Below, piece by piece: positions 26,233 through 36,900 of a DNA stretch of 64,000 nt (positions are counted from its first letter, which is position 1; each line of letters opens with the position of its first letter). The notes below the pieces were generated by a model that was not told the DNA's origin, searched no databases, and was given only the letters and a program-made list of their open reading frames with translations. The position numbers and the translations under genes are program-made. The DNA comes from Penicillus capitatus (taxonomy: Eukaryota; Chlorophyta): the NCBI GenBank assembly GCA_965649825.1, contig OZ287700.1, forward strand, positions 1,054,001 to 1,118,000, given 5' to 3'.

Positions 26233-26378
26233 GTTCATTAAGAAGTGGCTTTCCGTGCCAACAGACAGATTCTTTTGATTTTTGATTAGTCCTGTTTTCA
26301 ATGCTCTTGTTCAGCGAGAACTGCATTGTTTGCATTTCTTTATCCTTTGTGGATGCGAAGCTTTCTTCATGGAATGGA

Positions 26379-27194
26379 CTAGTTTGCGTTAATGCTCTTT
26401 CTCCCCTGTCGCTTGATCATTTCGATGGCGCTCTCTTTGAGCACGCCCACAAACGGCAGAGTTCGATATCGCTGATCAAAGTCCATTCCGTAACCGACGA
26501 CAAATTTGTCCGGACACTACGAGGCAACAGTCTCAGGCTAGACAGATACTTCTAACATCGAAGATCACTTGAAACCCCACGTAATCAGGTGTGACTTTCG
26601 CAGTTCTCCTGGCAGTCTTGTCAAGTAGGACGACCGTTTTGACGGAGGCACAGTTCTGCTGAAGAGCATTGCTGACGTGTTCGAGGGTCAGTCCTGTATC
26701 GCAGATGTCATCCACCTGACCCAAGAGAAATGTAACAGAGGGCTTTGATGGAAAATGAAAAGCTACGAGGAGAACGTGACGATCGGTGAGATTCGTTCTG
26801 CACCATTTCTCGACAGTGACCGTGCCGGACGATTCTTGCTCGGAGCCATAGGACTGAACCGTAAGAAAATCCATCTCCAATTCCTTGGGACATGGCTGCA
26901 TAGCTCGAACAAGATCTGCGATCAAAGCCGAATGTGGCGGCGCGTCGATCATGCAGAAGGGAATGACGACCTGCCGTAAAGAGGAACGCCCCTTTCAACG
27001 CGGAGAGGACGATGGGAGAGCGATCGCGGTATTCTTCGGCGAGTTGTCTACAACAAGGACATAACATCAAGAGCGATATGTTTTGTCTCCCGGGGGACGA
27101 ACGCTCCGAGCTGCGAAATGCGTTTTTGTAGAACCTCTTGTGAGAAGAGGATTTCGGAAATATCTTCCGCCTCTCCTTTGAACGACGTCGCCAT
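26379..27194 (-). CDS. HPRT: Hypoxanthine-guanine phosphoribosyltransferase
   Basis: Purine-salvage enzyme converting hypoxanthine or guanine plus PRPP to IMP or GMP. Exons on the minus strand from the ATG at 27192-27194 give [40 protein letters not shown] (substrate loop), [11 protein letters not shown], the PRPP-binding loop [33 protein letters not shown] then [18 protein letters not shown] and a C-terminus [20 protein letters not shown]. Size and motifs match the bacterial/plant Hpt type of about 180-190 residues rather than the longer animal HPRT1. Four or more 30-60 nt introns are needed; one removes GTAGC...GGGTCAG inside the PRPP motif. An upstream in-frame Met (MAVSRPDV) would add 17 residues. 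Confidence 0.9.
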
Positions 27195-27448
27195 ATCTAA
27201 CGGTGCCACGAAAGGAGATGTCACATCGGGGCGCGACACCGCCATGACCCTCCTCCACCGGTTCCCATCTTCTAGGGTTGTCCTTGAAACACCGCCAGAA
27301 CACACAACTCTCCTTGGAGACCTCCTTTCTCGCTTTCTGCGGTCATGACAACGCCTAGCTCGTTGTCTGGCTTCCGTGTCGATGCGTGTCCGGCAAGCCG
27401 TCACGGTATCGCCGGCAACAAGGAGACACGTCATGATAGGCCAGAGGA

Positions 27449-27460
27449 TGATGTGACGTC
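27449..27460. promoter_or_regulatory. TGATGTGACGTC element between divergent HPRT and TRAP-alpha
   Basis: This copy of the recurrent TGATGTGACG word lies in the 600 bp between the divergent HPRT and TRAP-alpha start codons and extends into GACGTC, a CRE/bZIP-like core. A promoter role is inference from position and from similar copies upstream of CDK7 (1760-1770), UCP (24787-24795) and the M20D gene (32378-32387). Confidence 0.35.
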
Positions 27461-27793
27461 AACCAAACGCGAAATTGGACTCGATGCTAATCGAGTCTTA
27501 CTCTCCTCATCGCCGAGCACTCACCTACCTTCCCAGAACGTTGTCGATCCCCTGCCATTGCGACGCACAGAACGGCATCGAGTGACAGCACCCCGTCCTC
27601 ATGTCCAAAACACCGTCCGGTTTCGAAATGCTGCATGACAGATGTGGGCATGATCGGTATTGATGGACCAAACGCGTCGAGTCGTCGACGATTGGATCAT
27701 TGAAAACCGACAACTGTTCTCCGGCGTTCCTTCGACTATTGCCAACGTCGTCATCCATATTCTATCACCGCGGAGCGTATACGACCGAAGGAC

Positions 27794-28680
27794 ATGACGA
27801 AGCACACGACGTCAGGGATACTTATTGCCTTCTGCCTCTCTGGTCTCCCTTTCCATTCGCCTGCATCATCTCCTCAACTTTTATTCTGGTGTAGTGCTGT
27901 CTGTCGTTACTTTCGCTCAGGAGAATCACCCTTTGACGAATATACCACATCCAGGGGACGTTCAAACTTCCTACGTTCTCCCTGATCATCCTTCTAAGCA
28001 GTTTCCTGCTGGAGAGCAAGTCATACAAGAGCACGAATCACATTCTCTTTGCATTTCGGTTTTTGTGCGATGTAGATTCCGATTCTCGTCGGTTTCCACA
28101 ATTCTGCGCCCAGAGGATACAATGTGTCGTATATTCTTGGCTCCCTCAATCTTCCGGAGAACAACATGTTCATCCAGAACTTCTCTTATTACGTACACGC
28201 CTCTCATCTTGAGAAATCACTCCATAGTGTATCGCAGGCGTACTTTGCCATGGTGCCATCCAAGCACGAAGCCACGTTCGAATATGCTTTCCGTCCGGAC
28301 AAATCACTGCGTCCCATGGAACTGCGTGTGGCATTGACGATGTTCTATGGAGACAGTGAAGGCCAACTCTATGGCTCCACCTTCTTCAATGAGACGATTG
28401 ACATCGTGGAGAAGCCGGCGTTGATCGATTACGAGATGGTGTGGATGTGGATCGTTATGCTTGCACTTGCCGGAGCAGCAGGTTCTCTCTCACACTTTTG
28501 TTCTCTCAGTATTAAGTGTGAGATATACTGCACGCAGTATACAGTATCGTGTCGTGGATGGGCGGAATGACGACGGGCAAGAAGGGACGCGTTAAGAAGA
28601 CGCCAAAGAGGACCACTGATGAGAGTAGCAAAGATGATTGGTTAACCGGAACGCCTTCTCAGCGTGCCAAACAAAAATAA
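27794..28680 (+). CDS. SSR1: Translocon-associated protein subunit alpha (signal sequence receptor)
   Basis: ER membrane protein that associates with the Sec61 translocon and assists translocation. The first exon (MTKHTTSG, then a hydrophobic ILIAFCLS continued by VLSVVTFA) is a signal peptide. An acidic lumenal segment follows, then the TRAP-alpha domain: PILVGFHNSAPRGYNVSYIL, SLNLPENNMFIQNFSYYVHA, ATFEYAFRPDKSLRPMELRV, STFFNETIDIVE. The domain is followed by a membrane span (MVWMWIVMLALAGAA) and a basic cytosolic tail (GKKGRVKKTPKRTT...DDWLTGTPSQRAKQK). The tail resembles the WLEGT...SKKK ending of animal TRAP-alpha. Stop TAA at 28678-28680. Introns include one joining CTCTCTG to TGCTG and one after GCCGGAGCAGCAG. 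Confidence 0.88.
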
Positions 28681-29007
28681 TCTCCATTCATGAGAGAGAC
28701 GGAGACCATGCTCATGCATCTACTGTCTGCTGAACATCTTATCTGCTTTAAGATAGATGGATGACTTTACTTCCATCACACTTCCTTCTCTGAGGAAGCG
28801 CTGTCACATCACGGCATGTCTTCATTGAGCAACGATGGCGATTGCGGTCGACGTCATCGACAGAGATCTAACGTCACGTCTGATCTGACAGCTTGCCAAA
28901 TCGAGATCTCGCCAGACGATAAATTGCGTTTCCCTCGCCTTTGTTTGCCATTTCACATTTGACTCCCAGCTTTCTATTCTCTCTGTTCTCTTCGACGGTC
29001 CAACATT

Positions 29008-29902
29008 ATGTCGGCAATGAGCACCAAGACGTCACCCCTGTCCGTCAAAGCCCCATCCGCCTCGCGCGTCAGAATCCCCTTCAAGGGTGGCCGGGTGCGA
29101 CCCTTTTAGTAATACGTCATGCATGCATCGAACAACGAGATGCGCTATCACAGGATGCCAGTCAGGTGACGCGTGCCGCTGCTGAATTCTACGGACCGAA
29201 CCGCGTCTTGTGGCTCGGACCTTTCTCTGAGGGAACCGTCCCGCCTTACCTCACCGGTGAATTCCCCGGCGACTATGGATGGGACACAGCCGGTCTCTCC
29301 GCTGACCCTCAGACGTTCGCCAAATACCGCGAACTTGAAGTCATCCACGCTCGCTGGGCGATGCTGGGAACACTTGGGTGCTTGACCCCTGAGCTTCTCA
29401 GCAGATACGGCGGTGTTCAGTTTGGCGAATCCGTCTGGTTCAAAGCCGGTTCGCAGATTTTCGCCAAGGGAGGTCTGGACTACCTCGGCAACCCTTCGCT
29501 CGTCCACGCTCAGTCCATCCTGGCCATCCTCGGTTGCCAAGTGCGACATGATCCTTGTGATCCGCGCGTGTCCACGTGTGCGTGGCGTAGGTCGTCTTGA
29601 TGGGACTGGCTGAGGCCTACCGTGTAAATGGCGGTCCTCTCGGCGAGGGACTCGACTCTCTCTACCCCGGCGAAGCTTTTGACCCACTCGGTCTTGCCGA
29701 CGATCCCGATACCTTTGCTGAATTGAAGATCAAAGAGATCAAGAACGGAAGGCTCGCCATGTTCTCTATGTTTGGATACTTCGTCCAGGCCATTGTTACC
29801 GGAAAGGGGCCAGTCGAGAACTGGGCTGACCATATTGCCGATCCCGTCAACGTCAATGGCTTGACTGCCGTCTTTGCGACGAAGTACGACCCTTCTGCCT
29901 AA
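29008..29902 (+). CDS. LHCB: LHCB-type chlorophyll a/b-binding protein
   Basis: Thylakoid antenna protein of photosystem II. Exons 29008-29094, 29154-29540 and 29591-29902 encode a Ser/Lys/Arg-rich transit peptide, then the canonical LHCII body: [20 protein letters not shown], helix B/A ligand motif [63 protein letters not shown], helix [21 protein letters not shown] and [20 protein letters not shown]. About 258 residues before processing. Codon use is strongly C-rich at third positions, as expected for an abundant protein. The N-terminal trimerisation motif WYxxxR reads FYGPNR, with Trp replaced by Phe. Closest to LHCB1-3-type proteins. Confidence 0.95.
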
Positions 29903-29983
29903 GAAGGACGCCCCACTCTATATTATTTGTTGACAATGGGCGTCGCCCAGAGAAGATCAGCTGTCTGATACCATTATTCTGTT

Positions 29984-30010
29984 GACGTGCGTACGTACGT
30001 GCGTGCGTTC
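29984..30010. repeat. Alternating CGTA/CGTG tract between GTTGA and TCAAC
   Basis: A short alternating purine-pyrimidine tract (ACGTGCGTACGTACGTGCG) sits between GTTGA and TCAAC and could form a small hairpin downstream of the LHCB stop. It might act in 3'-end formation, but this is speculative. Confidence 0.5.
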
Positions 30011-30092
30011 AACGTGAGATTATTGATTTGTGAGCTCGACGGGAGCTGCGAAAAAATGGACGGAGACTCGATTAAGAAGTTCTTGTTTTACA

Positions 30093-30973
30093 ATGCCGCG
30101 ATCGATTACGTCGATAACGATCTCGACAGGCATCATTCGTTTCCTTCCGCACACGGCGACGACTCGTCCTCCTTCCACCGCGTTTCTCTTTCGTCGGCCT
30201 CGGCACCGATCGCCGCCTTTCACCGTAAGCCCGCGAGATACGAACGTCTAACAGGAGACACTGGTGACGACAGGAGCGGAGATGCGTCGCAAGTGGCAAA
30301 GCAATCGAGAAACAGACGCTCGGCACTGTCAAGAGCATCCGTTCGGTGTGTTGGATCAGTTTTTGGTCACAGCTGACGCTGTCTCTCACATCAGCCGGGA
30401 TCCTCTTCTTCACACTCGTTACCTCGAGATCTGTGCGTCATTCTCTCTTGCGAAAGTGCCTTCAACGATCGATCGATATCTAGAGACCTGTGTCTTCGCT
30501 GTTTCTCCTCGTGGGTGTCGCATCGGCACTCATCAGCACCGCCATCATTCGCAAGATCTTGGACGATACACGACGAGTGATCGCCGTTGACGATGTGCAG
30601 CTCACCTTCGAGAAATGGGATGGCGTTGGCTGGCTGCTGCGAAATACAGATGTTAATCTTCTCGGCATGGCTTCGAGCATTGTCGCTTTGCAGGGCGAAT
30701 GCGGGATGCTGGTGGCAAAGCTCCTCCGAACATCGACTGCCACGACACCTTACGCCGTTCCATCTCAAGGCGCCGCACCTGCCAGTATCGATGTCTTTGC
30801 CGTACAGGTATCCCTCGACCCTGTAATGGAAGGAAGCAACTGTCTGCCCCTAGGGATGTGCGAATGTCCTGCTGGCGCATTTTGTATCGATCTTCTTCTT
30901 GACTTTTGCTCTACGTCTGTTACAGGGCCTCCAGGCCAAAAAGGCGGCGGCCGTCATTGATGGACTCGTGTGA
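30093..30973 (+). CDS. Chloroplast DUF3611-family membrane protein
   Basis: Assembled exons give a Ser/Thr/Arg-rich, acid-free N-terminus typical of a transit peptide (MPRSITSITISTGIIRF...). This is followed by a core SIRSVCWISFWSQLTLSLTS with a membrane span continuing GILFFTLVTS, a second span SSLFLLVGVASALISTAII, then VNLLGMASSIVALQGECGML, VAKLLRTST and SIDVFAVQ joined to LQAKKAAAVIDGLV. This order matches cyanobacterial/plastid DUF3611 proteins (W-ISFW-QL, VNLLG-...-Q...VAK, DVF-VQ). Stop TGA at 30971-30973. Two of the splice joins (a 50-nt intron after CCTTTCACC, and one after TCGAGATCT) were chosen because they keep frame and restore the domain. The function of DUF3611 proteins is not established, and a different first exon is possible. 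Confidence 0.68.
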
Positions 30974-31068
30974 ATGAATGATGCATCCATAGTCTACAGT
31001 TGTCACAGCTTAATGACAGATGGTTTTATTGTAACGCGTGTTTTTGGCAAAACAAACATCTTTATAAA

Positions 31069-32238
31069 ATGGACCGTCTTTGGTCGAACGTTACTCGTGG
31101 CTCAAGATCCGATTCGTCCAAATCGCGCCCGGCAGAAATTGTGATGGACCCCCGGGAACACGAACCGAAGACGGAAGCCGGCGGCCTTGTCCTCGGATGC
31201 CTGGTTCCGGACTTCGTGGCGGAAACGACGCAGCGGAGGATTGAGTGGCACAGATGGATTGGTAGGCCATCCTTACGCTCTGAACCCACTTGCAGCCTTT
31301 CCGAAACGCAGGCGACAGTTGGGCATTGCTCCTGGGATATCCTTTCGATTTCCATCCGATTGCTGCCACAGAACTGGCACAGTTAGCAAAACTGCGCGGC
31401 GATCTTCGACACAGGTTCCCTCAACACACACGATGACTGCTGGCAACGCATCTCTGTATCTGTCCAGGCAGATAAAGGTGGCGGTCGTGTCGGACAACAC
31501 TGTGGAAGAGCACGAAGTGCCACTCGAGCCCATCGTGAAATGATGTGACGTTTGTATGTGTAGAAATTTGTACGTGACGTTGAATCGATGGAGATAACAG
31601 GCGGCTCTCCGATCGACTTCCCACTGATTTCGGATCCCGAACGGACAGTGGTCGAGACGTATGGGATGTTGGATGCCAATGTCAAATCCCCGACCGATGA
31701 TTTGCCGATCTGCTGTCGAGCACTGTTTCTTATTGGCCCCGACAAGAGACTCAAATTCTCTATGCTCTATCCGACAAAGACGGGACGGAATTTGAATGAA
31801 GTGCTGAGAGTCTTCGATTCCATTCAATGCAACGAAACACACGAGTGCATCCATCTATGCGTCGATGGGTCTTTGATGTGACGTTTCTAGAGTGCTGACG
31901 CCTGTGAACTGGGCGCCTGGTGATCCGGTCGTGATCAATCCTTATCTCGATGAGTCCGCCGCGCATGAGAAACATGGAAAGATCCGGACGATTACGTTGC
32001 CGTCTGGTATGAAGTACCTAAGATACGTGGTACGTCACATCATGCCTGCCATCACGATTTCTCCATGACGGACACGATCCTGTTGCATCAGGCGGATCCA
32101 ACAGGTCCTCCCAAATCGTCGAATTCGTGGGGTGGATTTTTTAAGACGGTCTTGGGAGTGAGTTTCGGCATCGTGATCGGTGCCGTCGGCGGAAAAGTCG
32201 TCAAGCCGCTAAAAGAGAAGTCCACATCTTCTCTCTAG
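31069..32238 (+). CDS. Peroxiredoxin-like protein (1-Cys/Prx6 type) lacking the peroxidatic Cys, with C-terminal membrane segment
   Basis: A Prx6/1-Cys fold: VPDFVAETTQRRIEWHRWIG, joined (intron 31262-31311) to DSWALLLGYPFDFHPIAATE, IKVAVVSDNTVEEHEKFVRD, GSPIDFPLISDPERTVVETY, RALFLIGPDKRLKFSMLYP, TGRNLNEVLRVFDSIQ, VLTPVNWAPGDPVVINPYL and GKIRTITLPSGMKYLRYV. The active-site block that normally reads HPGDFTPVCTTE is YPFDFHPIAATE, so the peroxidatic Cys is Ala (GCT, 31362-31364) and the catalytic Thr is His. Catalytic loss is therefore predicted. The last exon adds PTGPPKSSNSW and a hydrophobic glycine-rich span TVLGVSFGIVIGAVGGKVV before TAG at 32236-32238, like a tail anchor. An N-terminal extension of about 45 residues precedes the domain. 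Three introns carry the TGATGTGACG element. TTTATAAAAT overlaps the start region. Confidence 0.85.
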
Positions 32239-32412
32239 ATGGATATGGTCCATGACCTCATAAACCAACCCAAAATGCAGAGACTAGTCATTTCTCTGGG
32301 TCAAGAAGCCAGAAATGCCTCAGTGGAGCGGATTTTGAGAGAATTGTATTCATTGTTCGCACGACCGAGAATAAACATGATGTGACGTTTATATCCGCGC
32401 TGTGACGAGAGC

Positions 32413-33915
32413 ATGTTCATATCCATTGTCCTGTTCGTGTTGGTTTCCACTGGCTGTCGTCGAATCGATGCCGAGACCTCTTTGCTCGACGCTGCGAGGT
32501 CCTTTGAGCCGTGGCTGATCGAGAAGCGTCGCGAACTGCATCGCATTCCTGAGCTCGAATTCGATTTGCCGAAGACGACTGCCGCCGTTCGCAACGTATT
32601 GGACACCTACGGCATCTCCTACACGTTATCTCTCTATCTATGTCGTCATCGCGCCGCCGACATTGGGTCTTTAGATATCCCGTGGGTCAGTCTGGCATTG
32701 TCGCGACGATTGGGACAGGAACCGATCGCATCGTCGCTCTGCGAGCCGACATGGATGCACTGCCCATTACAGAAGACACAGGACTCGAGTTCACTAGTGA
32801 AGTGGGACGAAGCTTGTGATCTTTGTGATCACTCATCACATTTGCTGTTGTGCAGCATGAAGGCCGAATGCATGCCTGTGGACACGATGCTCACACAACA
32901 ATGCTTCTGGGAGCAGCACGTTTACTGAAGGAACGGGAGACATCTCTGAGAGGCACAGTGAAGCTCGTCTTCCAGCCAGCCGAAGAGGTTGGCCGTGGCG
33001 CTCGAGATATGCTCAAGACAGGAGTGTTGGATGATGTGATGATGATGTTTGGCTTTCACGTGTGGCCGATGTTGGAGACTGGAAGCGTTGTGACACGGAC
33101 AGGGGTGTTCATGGGTGGCGTCAATCGTTTTGATGTGACAGTTAGAGGAAAGGGAGGACATGCATCGATGCCACATCTATCCGTCGATCCACATGTCGCT
33201 GTCGCCAATATGATCCTGGCATACCAGGTGAATACTTACATAGAGTGAGAACCGTCAGACGATGTGTGACCAGACACTGATTTCACGAAGAACGAGTCCA
33301 ATGGACGCTAATGTCGTGACAGTGACTCAAGTACATGGAGGCAGCGCCTTTAATGTGATTCCAGACACCGTGTCCTTCGGTGGAACGATGAGGTCCACCC
33401 TTTTCCAAAGAAGAGTGACTGACACGACGTGCATGCGTTCAGGTCTTTGCAGCCGAATGGAATTCAGGGTTTGGAGGAAGTGTTTGAGAATATGACAATA
33501 AGGATAGCAGCAACGTTTGAATGCGCGGTGACGATTGAATTTCCCACAAGAGGCGATCCAGTGATCAACCATCCAACCTCCACCGCCTTTGCCCAGGAGG
33601 TCGCGCGAAAGTATGCAAGACGGTGCGCAGGGTATCGCGAGTTTTGTTCGTGTTAGTATGTTCGGGGAGGAGTCTGTGATCGAAGGGGATCCGTCCACTG
33701 CCGCCGAAGATTTTGCCTATTATGGGCAGAAGCTCCCGGCGACGTTTCTCTTTCTGGGCATTCGAAACGAGACGCTCGGGACAACAGCCCTTCTACACAC
33801 GCCGCAGTTTGACATCGATGAGTCTGTATTGCACAGAGGTGCTGCGCTGCATGCAGCGTTGGCGATAGACTATCTGAGCAGCACAAGTCTGCCCACATCG
33901 AAAACAGAGTTGTAA
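32413..33915 (+). CDS. M20D-family amidohydrolase (ILR1/hippurate-hydrolase-like)
   Basis: Metal-dependent hydrolase of the M20D family, the group of plant IAA-amino-acid hydrolases and bacterial N-acyl-amino-acid amidohydrolases. It begins with a hydrophobic leader ([15 protein letters not shown]). The body has [39 protein letters not shown], the metal/catalytic segment [96 protein letters not shown] and a C-terminal HTPQFDIDE. All usual ligands (Cys/His of ACGHDAH, Glu of PAEE, His of FHVWP, His near the C-terminus) are present, so it should be active. The substrate cannot be told from sequence. Four or more short introns. TGATGTGACG lies at 32378-32387, just upstream of the ATG. Confidence 0.9.
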
Positions 33916-33944
33916 ACGCACACAAGCGCATCCATCGCCTTCTC

Positions 33945-36900
33945 TCAAGCAAACGTCGTCATTTGCACGCCGGCGTCGTTCGCGATTTTGATAAAGACTT
34001 CTTCGAGCGTCGCATTTGAGACTCCCCAATCGAGGATGTCGATCTCGGCGTCGTTCTTGAGCTGCTCCATGTAAGCGAACACGTCCTGTAGCTGAACTGC
34101 CTCTGTTGGCAGTTCGAATTTCTGCGTGCCGCCCAAGGAGTAGACGGGACGTGCCGTCCGGCAGAATGTATAGATCGCCGAGGCCGTCTTTTCCTCTTGT
34201 CCGCTGGCAGACGTAATAGAAAACTGCAGATAACTCCCGTACCGAGCCGTGAGATCCTGGCCGATAAGCAACGTCAAAGGAAGCGAGTGAATGAATGCAC
34301 GCGCCTTTGGATTGCCGACGCAACGCAGCTGTCCGCCCACAAAGATGCCGAGTCGATCGCAGAGAGCCTCGGCTTCTTCCATAGAATGCGTCGTCAGCAC
34401 AATCGCTGTATGCTTCTTCGCTTTCTTGATGACATCCCAGAGGAGTCGTCGAGACGATGGATCCAATCCAGTGCTCGGTTCGTCGAGATAAGCGACGAAC
34501 GGAACACCGATCAATGCGATCGCAACACTCAATCTCCGTTTCATACCACCACTGCGGCACATAAGATCAGCGACGGTGCAGATAGAAATGCCGAAACGTG
34601 CCTGTATGTGCGAACTTGTTTGTCGCCGATGGCGTCGTTCAAAAGATTGACGCTCTTCAACGAATCATACACAGCATTGGCCAACTGTTCCCCTTTCAGA
34701 TTTTTGAGTCGGCCATAGAACAATAGATGTTCCTGACCCGTGAGCGTCTCCCACAGTAAATCGTGCTGTGGACAGGCTCCCATAAAGGAATAGATGGCGG
34801 ACATGTCGCTTTGTGTATCGTAACCCGCGACGATAACCGACCCCGATGTCGGCTGGAGGAATCCCTCCATCATACGAATCGTTGTCGTCTTGCCAGCGCC
34901 ATTCGGACCCAAAAGACCGAAGCATTGCTGTCGACCGATGGCGAGCGAGAGATTGTTGACAGCGACTTTGGGATCGGCATGTCCTCTCCTCGGATAGACC
35001 TTTCTCAGATGGCGCAAGAGGATGGCGCCATCGCCCTCTGGATCCTCGTCTCCGAGCTCGAAGGATTCCCAAATCTGTTCGACGCGTGCGCGCTCGGCTG
35101 CGACATCGGCGGCGTCATCTTCGCAGTAAGCCCCACTGCGTCGCCGTCCAAGGGCCTCCATTGTTCGGCTCAGGTCATTCTAAACGCCCAGGAAAGAAAT
35201 CGACGTTCGTATCGACGATCGCCGGACACTTGCTTGTTCCATACCGTCTCGATCGACGGGTGAGACAACGGTCTCCAGTAATTCGGCGAGGCGCGATGAA
35301 GAGTCTTCCAGTATCTTGGGCGAACTATCGGATACTGGCAGTGTCGGCATGTTGCCAGCAGATCCCCAATAACTGCCTGTCGCCGTGTCGCTACCTTCGA
35401 TCGGCGTTCCGCCCACCACTCGTGGTATTCCTGTCGATGCCCTGAAAAGAGTCTGCGTCTAAATCGAGGCAACGGGAAGGAGATCGATGCCTAGACTGAG
35501 CGGAATGAACATCAACAGACTTAGAGCTTCGAGATCTCGTCGAGGATTTCGTTTCCTCCTTTGTCGCCACCGATCGTCGTCGCAGTTTACTTTCACGCAT
35601 CAACTCAGCATTCGACAGCGCACGATCCAAAGAGATCTCGGCGTTTTCCTCAGCGGATGCGAGCACCTTCTCTTTGCTCTTCTTTTTCTTTGCGTCATAG
35701 CTGCAGCCCAAAAAGAACAAGGGATGTCGACGCGTCCCTAATCCATTGTCAGACACCTGCGATCGGCCGATCGAACCGCATCGACGTCATCGCACCGATC
35801 GCCCCACCTGATCTTTGTACCAGGCCCCGATGAGAAATACGAACCATTCGATCGCGAAGATGATCAGGACGCGCTTCATGCCGTTCTTCTCATCGCCAAG
35901 TTTGCTCCACGTCAATCCGTCTCCCGAATTGTAGGACGCGAGAAACGCGTACTCGGCTAGTTCCCAGACGCCACGATAGAGACCGAAGGATGGCATGATT
36001 TGCATTCCATGTGCGATCCACGATGGACCGCGAATGACGAATGGACCCAGTAGAAACGAGCCCACGAATCCTGAACCAATGACCCAGACGATGGTTGTAT
36101 GAACAGCGGTTTTCTGATCTTTGAAGAGTGTCGCCATCCAAAATCCCCATGCAACCATCAACTGACCCCACACACCGTAGAATACCAACTAGACACGCAC
36201 AGGTGGGTCTTTGTGACCATCCGTCATGGCCCCACGCAATCGATGACCTGAAGACTCAGCTGGTTCTTAATGAAGACGCTGAGACCGAGCCACGATCCAG
36301 AGATCATGAAAACGGCGATAAAGCAGCAGTAGATAGAAACCTGCCATGTGTACGTTACAAAGTAATAGGCTCGATCGTCGAGTCCTTGCATCTTCATCAC
36401 GATGCGCAGTTGATGTTGCTTCTCATGCATCAGATGATGTACATGTACCTAGTAGACATCCACTGAGTGTCGGTGTTCGTGGATGGACGATCGCGGCATA
36501 CGGGAAGCAGCATCTGAAGAAGCCAGAGAAAGAAAACGGGTCCCAACAATGCCGAGAAATCGATGCTCAGACGCGTCTCCGGTTTTGGCATGCCACGCAG
36601 ACCGTACAGTCGCATATAGTACTCCGAATCCTACACAAATAGCCACCCGTTTTCTCAAGACATCGCGTCATCGCGATCGTTTACATTCATGTGGTGACGC
36701 AGAAAAGCATTGGCCGCGAGATTGAGAGGCTGATTGTGTCGTTGCAGTTCAGGTATCTGATCGAACTCGGTGTATCCTGTATCGTTCACCCGAATGTCCA
36801 CGAGAAAATGTCGATTTCGCGTCGATTTCCAATCGTAGATAGCACTGACATGCTCCTATCGAGCGACTCTATGATGCGCCAAGACGTCATGTGTCATCGA

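Noticed and set aside
29148-29687. 179-codon minus-strand frame opposite LHCB
   Set aside because: It is antisense to the GC-biased LHCB exons; a shadow of codon bias.
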